Both the position numbers and the translations under genes were made by a program. From NCBI RefSeq assembly GCF_036785885.1, contig NC_092312.1, positions 18,308,001 to 18,372,000 of the forward strand: a stretch of 64,000 nucleotides of DNA. The letters run 5' to 3'. Positions 51,185-63,207 of the stretch are shown piece by piece. Positions within the stretch are counted from its first letter, which is position 1. The number at the start of each line of letters is the position of its first letter. A model generated the notes under the pieces. It was not told the origin of the DNA and searched no databases. It saw only the letters and a program-made list of their open reading frames with translations. Origin of the DNA: Coffea arabica. Taxonomy: Eukaryota > Streptophyta > Magnoliopsida > Gentianales > Rubiaceae.

Positions 51185-52888
51185 GGGTACGTTTGGATTG
51201 GTGTTTTTGAGCCTGTTTTTGAAAAACTGTTTTTCACATTCTAAATGCTACAGTAAATGTGTATTTCAAAAACAACTTCAAAAACACCAATCCAAACAAT
51301 ATATCAAAAACAACTCCAAATATATTTCAATTATGCATATTTAATTTGTATATTTTAATAAGTATATTTCAATTTGTATATTTTAATTATGTATTTTATA
51401 TGTATATTTCAATTATATTTTAATATATTTTAATTATATATTTTAATATGTATATTTCAATTATGTATTTTAATATGTATATTCAATTATGTATATTATA
51501 TATATTATATTAATATAAATATATTTATTTCAATTATGTATAATATTATATATATTATGTCAATTGAAATAAATATTATATAGTTATATAAATACATTTA
51601 TTTATATATAAATTTATAAATATATTTATGCAATTTTGTTTTATAATATATATTAATATGTATATTTCAATTATGTATATTATATATAAATTATATTAAT
51701 ATTAATGTATATTATATATATTATACATTTCTAATATTATATATTTACATATACATATCATAAATATTTTATTTTATTTAAAATATATTTTTATATATTT
51801 ATAATATATTTACATAAATATTATATGTTATATAAATTATATATAATATAATATATAATATATTATACATTTATATAAATGTACATTTATACATAATATA
51901 TAAATATTTATGTATATTTATAATATACATTTATATTATATATTATATATAATATAATACATTTATACATTTATATTAATATACTTAATATTAATTTTAC
52001 ATTTATACATAATATTAATACATGTATACATTTATATTAATTATATTAATACATTTCCACATAATATTAAAACATATTTATAATATATTAATTTATACAT
52101 TTATATAATATTCATTTATAATTTATACATTTTTAATAACATACACTTATACATTTAAATATACATTATATTATGTATTATATATAATATAATACATTTA
52201 TACATTTATATTAATATACATAATATTAATTTTACATTTATACATAATATTAATGCATATATACATTTATATTAATTATATAAATACATTTCTACATAAT
52301 ATTAATATATATTTATAATATATTAATTTATACATTTATAATAATATACACTTATAATTTATAATATATTTATAATATTCATTTATAATTTATACATTTA
52401 TAATAATATACACTTATACATTTATAAATATAATTATATTATGTATTATATAGAATATAATACATTTATATATTTTTATATGAATATATAAATATATTTA
52501 TTTATAAATGTATTATAAATGCATAAATGTATATTTGTATAAAAATTATAATTTATAATTTATACATTTATATAATATTCATTTATAATTTATACATTTA
52601 TAATAATATACATTTATACATTTGTAAATATAAATGTATTATAAATGCATAAATGTATATTTATATAAAAATATAAAAATTATAATATTCTAAAAATACT
52701 CAAAAATATGTTTCAAAAACACCTCTAAAAATAATCCAAAAAAATCTACAGTAAAAGTTTTTCATATAGTTTTTTAAAAACAACCCCAAAAACAACTAAT
52801 CCAAACGGACTTGTTTTTCAGATTCGAAATGCTACAGTGGTGTTTTTGAAAAACAACCCCAAAAATAGTTAATCCAAACGGAGCCCTG
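51185..52888. repeat. AT-rich tandem-repeat block between inverted repeats
   Basis: The edges are inverted copies of GTTTGGATT-type sequence: ACGTTTGGATTGGTGTTTTTG with CTACAGTAAA near the left edge, and CTACAGTGGTGTTTTTG with AATCCAAACGGAGCC at the right edge, where a second inner copy also lies (about 52690-52810). Between them about 1.35 kb is almost pure A/T. Within it a segment containing AATATAATACATTTAT repeats with periods of about 235 bp (51961 and 52196) and 268 bp (52464). It resembles a transposon whose core has expanded as an AT minisatellite. I found no clean target-site duplication. It begins about 370 bp upstream of the TOR start codon. Confidence 0.75.
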
Positions 52889-53011
52889 ACTTTTAACTTT
52901 TAACGACCTGCCACTAACATTTTACCCTTTCTCTGACCCGTTTGCGTGAAAATTCAGCCGGGTGAGTACGTGGCAAATTTGCATTCGCTCAAGTGGACGA
53001 CGGCCACGCCA

Positions 53012-53020
53012 ATGACTATA
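53012..53020. repeat. Left 9-bp target-site duplication of the PCNA Pack-MULE
   Basis: ATGACTATA directly precedes the left terminal repeat and is repeated exactly at 54480-54488 after the right one. Confidence 0.93.
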
Positions 53021-54479
<1,459 letters not shown>

Positions 54480-54611
54480 ATGACTATATGGTCTCTCCTA
54501 CCAAAATGACTGTAGTCTCCCTAATATGGGACGGGCTGTGATAGTAATTGGTCGGGTAGTTATTCGGACTCTTACCTTATCGGTAAAACTACTCCCTCCG
54601 TCCTAATTATT

Positions 54612-54738
54612 TAGAATATGTTTGGATTGTAATTTTCTAAAAAAAAAATTATTACTTTTTTATGGACACATTTTTTCAATCACTACTTTATCTGACATAT
54701 ATTAAATCGCTATAATATACAATTCAAACAATGCCTTT
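54612..54738. repeat. MITE-like repeat, copy 4
   Basis: TATGTTTGGATTGTAATTTT at the left and TACAATTCAAACAATGCC at the right are inverted. The core contains TTTTTCAATCACTACTTTATC and CATATATTAAATCGCTATAA, the clearest version of the dispersed family in this window. Confidence 0.6.
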
Positions 54739-55012
54739 GTTATATTTGGGGAATTCAATTTTTAAGAATAGTAGTTTAACTGTGATGTTTGTGCTTCTCT
54801 TTCCAATTTTACTCCCACAAATTCAAATTTTGAATTTGAATGATAATATGTATATAATTAAAAAGAAATGCTATATTGGAAACATATATTAAAATGTGCT
54901 TTAAATTTTCCAACATGACAAATATTTTGGCACATCCCAAAATCGTAGAACATTTAGATACCCCCTGCTAGACTTATAGTTTTAAATTTTAAATACAAAA
55001 CGTTTTATTTAT

Positions 55013-55160
55013 CGTTCGGATTGCTATTTTCAAGTTTTTGTTAAATAATATATTTTAGCAATCTAGTATATGTGATAAAAACTAAAAAGATAATCGAAAG
55101 ATATGATCACGAAAAACATAAAATTTTTTGAGAAAAAAATGTATCTAAACAAGGCCAACA
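55013..55160. repeat. MITE-like repeat, copy 5
   Basis: TCGTTCGGATTGCTATTTTC at the left and ATGTATCTAAACAAGGCC at the right form an imperfect inverted pair. The core (AGCAATCTAGTATATGTGAT, then AAAAAGATAATCGAAAG) matches the other copies in reverse complement. No coding potential. Confidence 0.5.
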
Positions 55161-55319
55161 GTATATTAAATGCATTTTCATGTCTGCCAAAGAAAAGAAA
55201 CAAATTTACTTTTAGAAGGCGTTACTAGACATCTTTGAGTGAAACTTGTAGTCAATTATTGGCAAAAATAATCAACAGCTTTTGTGCCGACAATCAAAAC
55301 TTTTTTGTGATAAGGAATC

Positions 55320-56958
55320 GAGCAAATTATCTGGTTGGTCACTAAACTTTTGCCATCATTGAGTTTTGGTCACTCAACTATTAGAAGTCTGATTTTGGCC
55401 ATTCAAATGTATAAAGTTAAGACACTAGGTCATTCTGTTAGATTTAGCCGTTAAGTTCGTCGATATATCTGTTCGCGCAATTTCCAAGACAAAAGACAGG
55501 GTCAATTTAGGAAGTTCAACACAGCATTCAATGATTCTCTCAAAAATTGTCGCTCTTCTTCCTCCCCCTTCTCAAATCTTCGTCAGACCCTTTTCATCCA
55601 CCACAGGCATTCGGACCAAACCCAGAACTTCCTCTCAAGCAACCCAATCTCCCCGCCGCCCGTCCCAAATTCTCCACTCACTAAACTTCCTTCCTCCAGT
55701 CCCTCCACCAGCGGCACCTTTTATTCAGGTTCTGCCACGGGTACCGGCTCTGGTTCTGATTTTCGACTAAATTCGTCAGTTGGTACAACCTCCGCTTCAA
55801 GCCGTACATCCCTCTCCAGCCTCCATCTCTCCCTTCCAGAACACGGCTATATTTATGATTTCTTCGAAATTCGTTCCGCCACCAACAATTTTCTCGCCAA
55901 ACGCTACTCCACTTCTTCCTCCTCCTCTTCCCAATCCTGGCGCTGCGAGCTCAGCGAAAGGACGTCATTTTTTTTCAACGGAAAATCCATCAGACAATCC
56001 ACGAATCTGAGCTGAGATCCAAATTATAGGTTATTTGTAAAAGCCACCATAAATGCTTAATCAAGCTCCTCGGAGCTTCCATTTCAAACAATCACATTTA
56101 CTTAGTTTATGAATTTATCAGCGGCTCGAATCTTTCTACTTGTCTTTGAAATCCAAGAAACCCTGATTTCACCGTTCTTTCCACCTGGATGTCGCGAATG
56201 CAAATCGCCACGGATTTAGCTAATGGCTTGAATTATATCCACACCGCATCCGGATTCAACATAAATTTGGTCCACAAGTACGTGAAGAGCAGCGTAATTA
56301 TTATCACTGAGCCTTGAATGCCCGAATTTGCCATTTCGGAGCCGTCGAGCTATGCTCCGAGACGGAGAGATATGAAGGAGGTGAGATAACGGAAGAGGAG
56401 TTGCCGGAGCTACGGAGGTCGGGGAGTCGAGGAAGGCTATTTGAAGGAGTGAGAGGAAACATGTCGCCAGAGTTTAAGTCCACCGGCTTGGCGACGCAGA
56501 AGTCTGACATGTACGCTTTTGGAGTGGTGATTCTGGAGCTTTTGTTTGGGGAGAAGCTGCTGAAGTATAGATATGATAAAGCGAGTGGAGATTAGAGGAA
56601 AGTTTCAATTATCGATTCAGCGACGGAGGCGGTGGAAACTGACGGAGAGGGTAATGAAATGGTGGAGGGAAGATTTGAGGATGAAAAGGGTCTGACGAAG
56701 ATTTGAGGAGGGGGAGGAAGAAGAGCGATGATTTTTGAGAGAAGCATTCAATGTTATGTTGAACTTCCTAAATTGACCCCGCCTTTTGCCTTGGAAATCG
56801 CGTGGATAGACAGATCGGCAAACTTAACGGCTAAATCTAAGAGAATGGCCTCGCATCTTAACTTTATACATTTTAGTGGCCAAAACCAAACTTTTAATAA
56901 TTGAGTGACCAAAACTCAACGATGGCAAAAGTTTAATGGCCAACCGGATAATTTGCTC
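55320..56958. mobile_element. Pack-MULE carrying a receptor-like kinase copy
   Basis: The 1639-bp element has 280-bp terminal inverted repeats (55320-55599 and 56679-56958). Ends are GAGCAAATTATCTGGTTGG and (reverse complemented) GAGCAAATTATCCGGTTGG, and both arms reach GACCCTTTTCATCC. Flanks are TAAGGAATC (55311-55319) and TAAGAAATC (56959-56967), 8 of 9 identical, a Mutator-type duplication. The TIR sequence is unrelated to that of the PCNA element. The interior carries a plus-strand kinase-like pseudogene and no transposase. The inner end of the right TIR merges into the kinase-like sequence. Confidence 0.93.
55600..56705 (+). pseudogene. Receptor-like kinase (LysM-RLK/LYK3-like) pseudogene
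   Basis: Kinase-like sequence spread over more than one frame: a Ser-rich N-terminal segment, YIYDFFEIRSATNNFLAKRY, LIKLLGASISNNHIYLVYEF, LSTWMSRMQIATDLANGLNY, then in a shifted frame NARICHFGAVELC, GEITEEELPELRRS, NMSPEFKSTGLATQKSDMYA and FGVVILELLFGEKLLKYRYD. HFG stands where active kinases have DFG, and the catalytic-loop HRD is replaced by LVHKYVKSS, as in a kinase-dead family. Stops occur at 56013-56015, 56147-56149 and 56315-56317, with a frameshift near 56312-56316. My recollection is that this pattern belongs to proteins often annotated LysM-domain receptor-like kinase 3; the subfamily is less certain than the kinase call. It is not functional. Confidence 0.85.
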
Positions 56959-56987
56959 TAAGAAATCTGATATGGTGACAAAAACAA

Positions 56988-58463
56988 GGGATAATTGCAG
57001 AAATCTGCTCTGAAGTTTCTGACATTTGCACTGATCTCCCATGTAGTTTGAAAAATTACATTGACCTCCCCTGAGATTACTAATCCTTTGCAAATTTAGT
57101 CCAAATGGTTAAAATATTATTTTAGAGAGTGAAATTAGAATTTTGTACCAGATTTGCCCTTTGTACTACATATCCGATGAATGACAAAGTACTATAAACC
57201 AATTAACAATTAATAAATTTTAAAGAGTATAATTTATGGACAAACACGCATTACTCATTTAAAGTATCAACTCTTTACGAGTATTTTATTTTTAAATATT
57301 TAATTTATGATAAATATATCAATATTTGTAAGTAACATTCAAAAATTGTTATAGTAATATTCTTACAAAAAGGAAATCGATAGGTTATTTGTTTAATATA
57401 AATTAAATATTTTTTTTAAAAAATAAATGACCCATAAAGTATTAATTTTTTATAACTTTCATCCATTACAAGAGTAAAATATTCGCTCTTTATGTGCATT
57501 TTATTATGAATCATTTAATTTATGTTAAATACATAAATGTTTGTAACTAAAATTGAAAAAGTGTTATATTAATATTTTTACGGAAGAGAGATTGGTAGGT
57601 TTTGTATTTAACAAAAATTAAACATTTGAAAGTAAATACAAATCTGTATTTGAGCTTAAATATTTGTATTAAATTAATTGTTAAAGGTACTTTAAATAGT
57701 TACCGACTCTTTATAGGCAAACACGCATTGTTCATTTAAAGTATCGGATTTTTACGGATATTTTACTTTTAAACATTTAATTTGTGATAAATATATTAAT
57801 GTTTGTTAGTAAAATTTAAAAAGTGTTACAATAATATTCTTGCAAAAAGAAAATCGGTAGATTATTTATTGAATATAAATTAAATATTTTTTTAAAAAAA
57901 TGACTCATAAAGTATTTAATTTTTTATGACTTTCATCCATTACATGAATAAAGTATTGGCTCTTTATGGGTTTTTTATTCTGAATCATTTAATTTATGTT
58001 AAATACATAAATGTTTGTAACTAAAATTGAAAAAGTGTTATATTAATATTTTTACGGAAGAGAGATTGGTAGTTTTTATATTTAACAAAAATTAAATATT
58101 TGAAAGTAAATACAAATATGTATTTGAGCGTAAATATTTGTATTAAATTAAATGTTCGAAAGTAAAATACCCATAAATAGCCGATTCTTTAAATAGATAA
58201 TGCATATTTGCCTATAAACTATACTCTTTAAAATTTATTAATTGTTAATTGATTTGTAATATTTTGTCATTCATTGGACATGTAGTACAATTGACAAATT
58301 TGGTAAAAAAATTCTAATTTCACTCCTTAAAATAATATTTTAATGTTTGGACTGAATTTGCAAAGGATTAGTAACCTCAGGGAAGGTAAGTGTAATTTTT
58401 CAAACCACAGGGGAAGTCAGTGCAAATGTCAGAAACCTCAGAGGAGGTTTCTGCAACTACCCC
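56988..58463. mobile_element. Non-coding MULE with tandemly duplicated interior
   Basis: The 1476-bp element has terminal inverted repeats of about 270 bp: the left end GGGATAATTGCAGAAATC and the right end (reverse complemented) GGGTAGTTGCAGAAACC continue in parallel through TTTCTGACATTTGCACTGA, TTTGCAAATT and CAATTAACAATTAATAAATT. Perfect 9-bp duplication CAAAAACAA at 56979-56987 and 58464-58472. The interior is AT-rich without a gene and holds a tandem duplication (see separate entry). It is inserted only 20 bp beyond the right duplication end of the kinase-bearing MULE region. Confidence 0.93.
57241..58185. repeat. 477-bp tandem duplication inside the non-coding MULE
   Basis: CAAACACGCATT begins at 57241 and again at 57718. 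The two units share long stretches such as TTTACGGAAGAGAGATTGGTAG and ATACATAAATGTTTGTAACT. Each unit itself contains two related halves (about 215-260 bp), marked by a CTCTTTA-type word followed by TTTAATTTATG, so the interior reads as four diverged sub-units. Confidence 0.88.
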
Positions 58464-58475
58464 CAAAAACAATCA

Positions 58476-58660
58476 AGATTAATACCTAACAAATAAAAAG
58501 TCACGGATTTACTCTACTTCTAATTTGTAGACTTATCATCCTATCAAGCAAATTTGTAGTCATAGATTAATATCTAACAAATAAGAAGTCACAGATTTAG
58601 TCTCAACTTCTAATTTGTAGACTTATCACTTATTTAGTCATAGATTATTGTACATACAAA
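58476..58660. repeat. Tandem duplication, period about 87 bp
   Basis: AGATTAATACCTAACAAATA (58476) and AGATTAATATCTAACAAATA (58563) start two neighbouring copies. Both continue with GTCAC(A/G)GATTTA, then CTTCTAATTTGTAGACTTATC. A partial third start (AGTCATAGATTATTG) follows. No coding potential. Confidence 0.8.
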
Positions 58661-58756
58661 TTTGTTTCGACCAAACACAGAAAACTTTTGGTTCCCATTA
58701 CTAGTTTCTCCGGGCAATTCCCATGCTATCAAGCAAATGAATGTGTTCATCATCTG

Positions 58757-59205
58757 TTTTTGTAAATAAAAATACAAGACATCAATGGGAAGTGAGGCCA
58801 ATACAATTTAGATTTTCATTCAATGGGAATAGTTGTTGTACCTCTTTCAAAATGTATTGTACGTTTACAATCGTAATTGTGTTATTAAATTATTAAATTA
58901 GTGTATAAGAACAAAAAAATTATGTGTACAACATATAAATTAAATTATGTGCACAACATATAAATTAATATATACACCAAATCATGTAAAAAGCACACCA
59001 ACTATTTTTGTAAATAAAAATACAAGATAGCAATAGGAAAAAAAGCCGATACAATTGGGATTTTCATATAATTGGAACAGATGTTGTACTTCTTTCAAAA
59101 TGCATCATACGTTTACAATCGTACTCATGTTAATAAATTATTAAATTAGTGTATAAAAACAAAAAATTATGTGTACAACATATAAATTTAAGTATACGTA
59201 AAAAA
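58757..59205. repeat. Tandem duplication, period 248 bp
   Basis: TTTTTGTAAATAAAAATACA begins at 58757 and at 59005. The copies share GATTTTCAT, TTGTAC.TCTTTCAAAATG, CGTTTACAATCGTA and AAATTATTAAATTAGTGTAT and end in TTATGTGTACAACATATAAA. They differ by scattered substitutions and small indels. Function unknown. Confidence 0.85.
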
Positions 59206-59475
59206 GAGAGAAATATAGAAATTAAATACGATCTACCAATATAAAGTAAGCTAACCATCCTTAAGAAACTTTATTTGCCATTAAAAGGGCAAATGGAGCA
59301 CAGGAGATGTGCTAATCAAGCTTGGCTTATATGCCAGACTATCTCCCAACTTCAAGTGTTCAATGCTCTCCCCACTCCCATCGGGATAATTAAAAAGTAC
59401 TTCTTGTACTAGAGGTTAGGGGTGGGCAAAAAATCCAATAATTCGAAAATACGAGAGACCTGATATAATCTACAC

Positions 59476-60783
59476 TAGAAGTGGCAAAATGGATTCATAT
59501 CCACCAATCCATCCATATAAACCAACCTTAAATGGATTTGGATGATCCATATAAATTCAATGGTTTTAAATGGATAACCATTTAAATCCAATTATATTGG
59601 TGGATTTAAATGGATTATCCATCTTATCCATATACATCCATTTAACTTAAAAAATAGAAAACACATTTATAAAAATGTGAAATAAAATCTTGTGGGACCA
59701 TCTATTCTTTTCTTCGTAACTTTCTCATATGTCAAATTAATTTTGTAGGCCCACCTATTCTTTCCTTCATAACTTCCTCACATGCTAAGTTGCCCATAAC
59801 ATTAATTGCATTTTATTTGCTTCTAGTTCCTAGACTTCTTCCATCCTTTTCAAAATTATATTTTAGTCTCTACTCTTGTTTTTTTTTTTAATTAAACTCT
59901 CATGTAGTAATGATTGTAAACATTTATATTCTTAAATAAAGAAAAAGCGAGAATGCATCATGCAGTGTCAAAATATTTTTTATTTTTTAAATTTTTTTAT
60001 TTATAAAAAGAATTTTTCTAACGAGTGTTCCCGTAACATTGGTTAAGATATGTAAATGACACCTTTTTTTTTTTTTTTTCCAAATTCTCATACTTGCAAT
60101 CCCTCTCCCCTTATCACCCAACCCAATTATCCAAAAAAAAAAAAAGACACCTAATTTACTAAGTAATATAAGGTAGCTTGTATATCAATGGTATAATAAG
60201 GAGTTTCATACAATTTTAGGTATTACGTTCACATGTGATGAAAATATTTTACTTGTCAAATAACATAAGATTTCTTATTAGAATTCACTTTTATTCAATA
60301 CATCACTCTTGAACAGGAGTGCAAAAAATTAGAAACGTAAACTTCTTTTCACTGTAAAGCCATATTCAATTCATTCAAAAGTTATAAAAATGTAGCCAAG
60401 TTCTTAATTGTTCATTACTTTTCAAAATGATACTTAAAGTAATGACAAAAGGTTAAATTGATCACAATAGTTAAATTTTCTTGGAACTAAACTAATTTTA
60501 TGAAGAACTGAAATAAAGTAGTAGTACAAGCATTTGTTATTACCAAAAGGTTTTAGGTGATTTAAGGATAGAACTTTAGGGATCTATATTTTTTGGAAAA
60601 AAATATTTGAATCTTAAATTTAGAATTTGGGAGAGTAAATGGATAAATGGATGGATCATGCTTTACACTATCCATTTAAATGACATCCATTTAGATCCAT
60701 TTATTAAATGGTTTTAATTGGATTGGATCAATTTGATCCACTATCCATTTAACTAAAACCATTTATCCATTTTGCCACTTCTA
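59476..60783. mobile_element. Nested hAT-type element 1
   Basis: Ends TAGAAGTGGCAAAATGGAT and (reverse complemented) TAGAAGTGGCAAAATGGAT match perfectly, with an 8-bp duplication ATCTACAC at 59468-59475 and 60784-60791. The subterminal zones are packed with copies of ATCCATTTAAATGG-like words in both orientations, typical of transposase-binding regions. The interior has no ORF. It lies within the left part of the outer element. Confidence 0.93.
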
Positions 60784-60855
60784 ATCTACACTGAAATTTA
60801 GAATTTTTAATCCGATTTCTATCAGCAGAGCAGATGAGGGTCAAGTACCCGTAAT

Positions 60856-62082
60856 TAGGGGTGGGCACGGGTCGGGTACCCGCCCCTAACATGATTTGGC
60901 TGACCCGACCCTAATATATCGGATCAGCCATTTTGCGACCCTAACCCGCTCCTAATATTTTCGGGTACCCGAATAGCGGGTACCCGAAAAAAAGGGGCGG
61001 GTCATAGGGTACCCGCCCCTAAAAAAAACTATTTTTCAATAAAAAAAATTTATTTTCTACTTAATATCAACATGTTTTTCAATAAAAAAAAAACATGTTT
61101 TTCCAATTAATATTGGTAGAGATATTGTAATTAAAGTCCATACATCACCATTCTCACACATTTCATCCAATAATCAAATCGATCTCATAAATTTAGTACA
61201 TATTAGAATATCTAATAGACAAAACGAAGTTTCATAATAATTTTGAGTACATCACCATTTTCACACATTTCATACTTTTACAACACAACAAACACAAGGA
61301 TAATAAGTATTTGGTAACTTCCCCAAGGATAATATGGTACAAGACCGCGTCTCAAATAAGTCAATTGTGAAATCAAGTTCGGAAAAGAATTGAATAGAAC
61401 TAATTATTTTTGAAAAAAATATAACCAAAATAATGTTAAAAATCTTCCCCAACTTCTTTACATCTTTGGAATAGACCTTATGGTATTAAGGTGATGAAAA
61501 AGAAAAATAAATTTCTTACACTAAATAAAAGAGACAAATTAAAGAGATATAATTGCAAATGAATGACACAAATATTTTAATTATCTAGCTAACAGAAAAT
61601 TGAAACTCCAAACAAAAATCTTTGATTGAATTGATGCAAGATTTGCAGGAAAGATCGATGGAGGTAGAATAAAAATAAAAAAGATGAAAGGGATGAACAA
61701 TTTTTATAACAGAGTTTCACAAATTTTTTTTTTCATTTTGTTCATGTTTCATCGAGAATATTCGCTTTTTTCAAAAAAAAATGAGAAGAGTAGATCAAAT
61801 AGGATTAGAATATGAGGCTGCGAGCCACTTCACTTGCGCTTAGAATTAAAAATTACAAAATTATAAAATGATCCCTACTTTTTTAATATTTATAAAATAT
61901 ACCCTGCGGGTCGGGTACCCGCGGGTTTTTATTTTTCTGATCCGTATCCGTACCCGATTTTTCGGGTACCCGACCCTCATCTGCCCCGCTAAGAAAAATC
62001 GGATCGGGTATCCTATTTTTCGGATCGGATCGGATCGGGTTCATCGGGTTTTCGGATCGGCGGGTTTTTTTGCCCACCCCTA
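60856..62082. mobile_element. Nested hAT-type element 2, kin of its host element
   Basis: Ends TAGGGGTGGGCA and TGCCCACCCCTA, with perfect 8-bp duplications CCCGTAAT (60848-60855 and 62083-62090). The subterminal zones contain many GGGTACCCG and CGGATCGG words. The reverse complement of its right half (GCAGATGAGGGTCGGGTACC, GGATACGGATCAGAAAAATA, GGGTATATTTTATAAATATT) parallels the outer element around the insertion point, so the two belong to one family, in opposite orientation. Short open frames across its GC-rich ends reflect the repeats. No transposase. Confidence 0.92.
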
Positions 62083-62881
62083 CCCGTAATATTTGAATAC
62101 GGATACAGATCACAAAAATAAAAACATGCTGGTATCCGACCTGTGGGGTATATTATATAAATATTAAAAAAATATAGGAGTAATTTTATAATTTTTTAAG
62201 TTACTAACCCTAAAACCTAAATGAATCATTTCACCCTTCAGAGCCAAAACTTTCTCTGAGTCTCTGTACTTCAGCCGATTGCCTTTGACACTCACTACTC
62301 ACCAGTCTTCTTCTCTTCAATTTTTGTTTCAAATTGAGTTCAAAGAAATAATCTTCTCAATCACCTCGGGGTGCCTTCTACCAATAGTTTCCTTATATTT
62401 AGTCAGCATCTTCTGTCTCAACCCCTAAAACTCCAGCATTAGCTCTTTCAGCTTCTTTAAGCCCATTAGTCAGTACAGACCTGGTCGAATCAACTGGGTA
62501 ACTTGTTTGCACCTGAAAAGTCGTCGACTCACTGCATTAGCCCTGTCCATTTCCTCCAGCTAAGACCTAATACGCTTCATCTACAAAACATCGAACATTC
62601 ACCTGCAGTTTTTTTTTTTAAAAAAAAACATTTATCGGTTTGGATTGAATTCTAATCCTGTGGCTTGATCATTTTGTCTGTTGGTTTTTTTATGTTTCCG
62701 TTGAAAAGTTGAAAATTTTGATAGTGTTATTGCTAATTTTACTCTGCGGCATCAGCATCTCCAATTCAATTGCGAGCTATATTTTGTCTTATTAGTTTTG
62801 GATCTTGGTCTAATTCTACTCTAGTAGCTTGAGTTCTTTTGTTTCTATTCTTTTTCATTACATCATTTGTTTTGTGTTTAG

Positions 62882-62977
62882 GTGTATCAGCTGTCAATTG
62901 GTGGCTTGGTGCTCCTTGAGGCTTATCATAGAATCATAATTCAAGTTCTTAATGATTCGACAGAAACTACTATCAAG
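62882..62977 (+). pseudogene. Exon-like fragment in the outer hAT
   Basis: An open 96-bp segment (32 codons, VYQLSIGGLVLLEAYHRI then IIQVLNDSTETTIK) is preceded by a T-rich tract ending in TTTAG and followed by AAG|GTTAG, so it looks like an internal exon with both splice sites. I do not recognise the protein. It may be a captured gene piece; chance is possible for so short a frame. Confidence 0.4.
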
Positions 62978-63207
62978 GTTAGAGGCAAGTACCATGTGAT
63001 CCGCTCCTTTTTTTCGAGTTGCCGAGGACAAACGGAGCGGATTAGGGTAAAAAAAATAGTGATTCCATATTTTAAGGTCGAGTCAGCCATTTATTATTCG
63101 GAATGATAACCCGACTGGTGCCCACCCGTACTAGAGGTTTGTTTAGAAAAACTTCAACCAGTTTTCCTAACCATGCGCACAGTTAAACACTTCACTTAAA
63201 TAATTTA

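Larger units (their letters stand above)
59417..63130. mobile_element. Outer hAT-type element interrupted by two other hATs
   Basis: The left end TAGGGGTGGGCA and the right end TGCCCACCCGTA are inverted, with perfect 8-bp flanking duplications CTAGAGGT (59409-59416 and 63131-63138), the hAT signature. After removing the two nested elements and their duplications about 1.16 kb remains. Its long right part (62091-63130) contains a possible leader-like stretch and an exon-like segment (62882-62977), but no transposase, so the element is non-autonomous. Confidence 0.88.

Noticed and set aside
51185-52888. Assigning the AT-rich block to a specific transposon superfamily
   Set aside because: Inverted ends are visible, but neither 9-, 8-, 3- nor 2-bp flanking duplications are convincing, so it is reported only as a repeat.
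61883-62113. Pro/Arg/Gly-rich open frames on both strands across the nested hAT end
   Set aside because: They translate the GGGTACCCG/GGATCGG subterminal repeats, and mirror-image frames on both strands show this is a repeat artefact.
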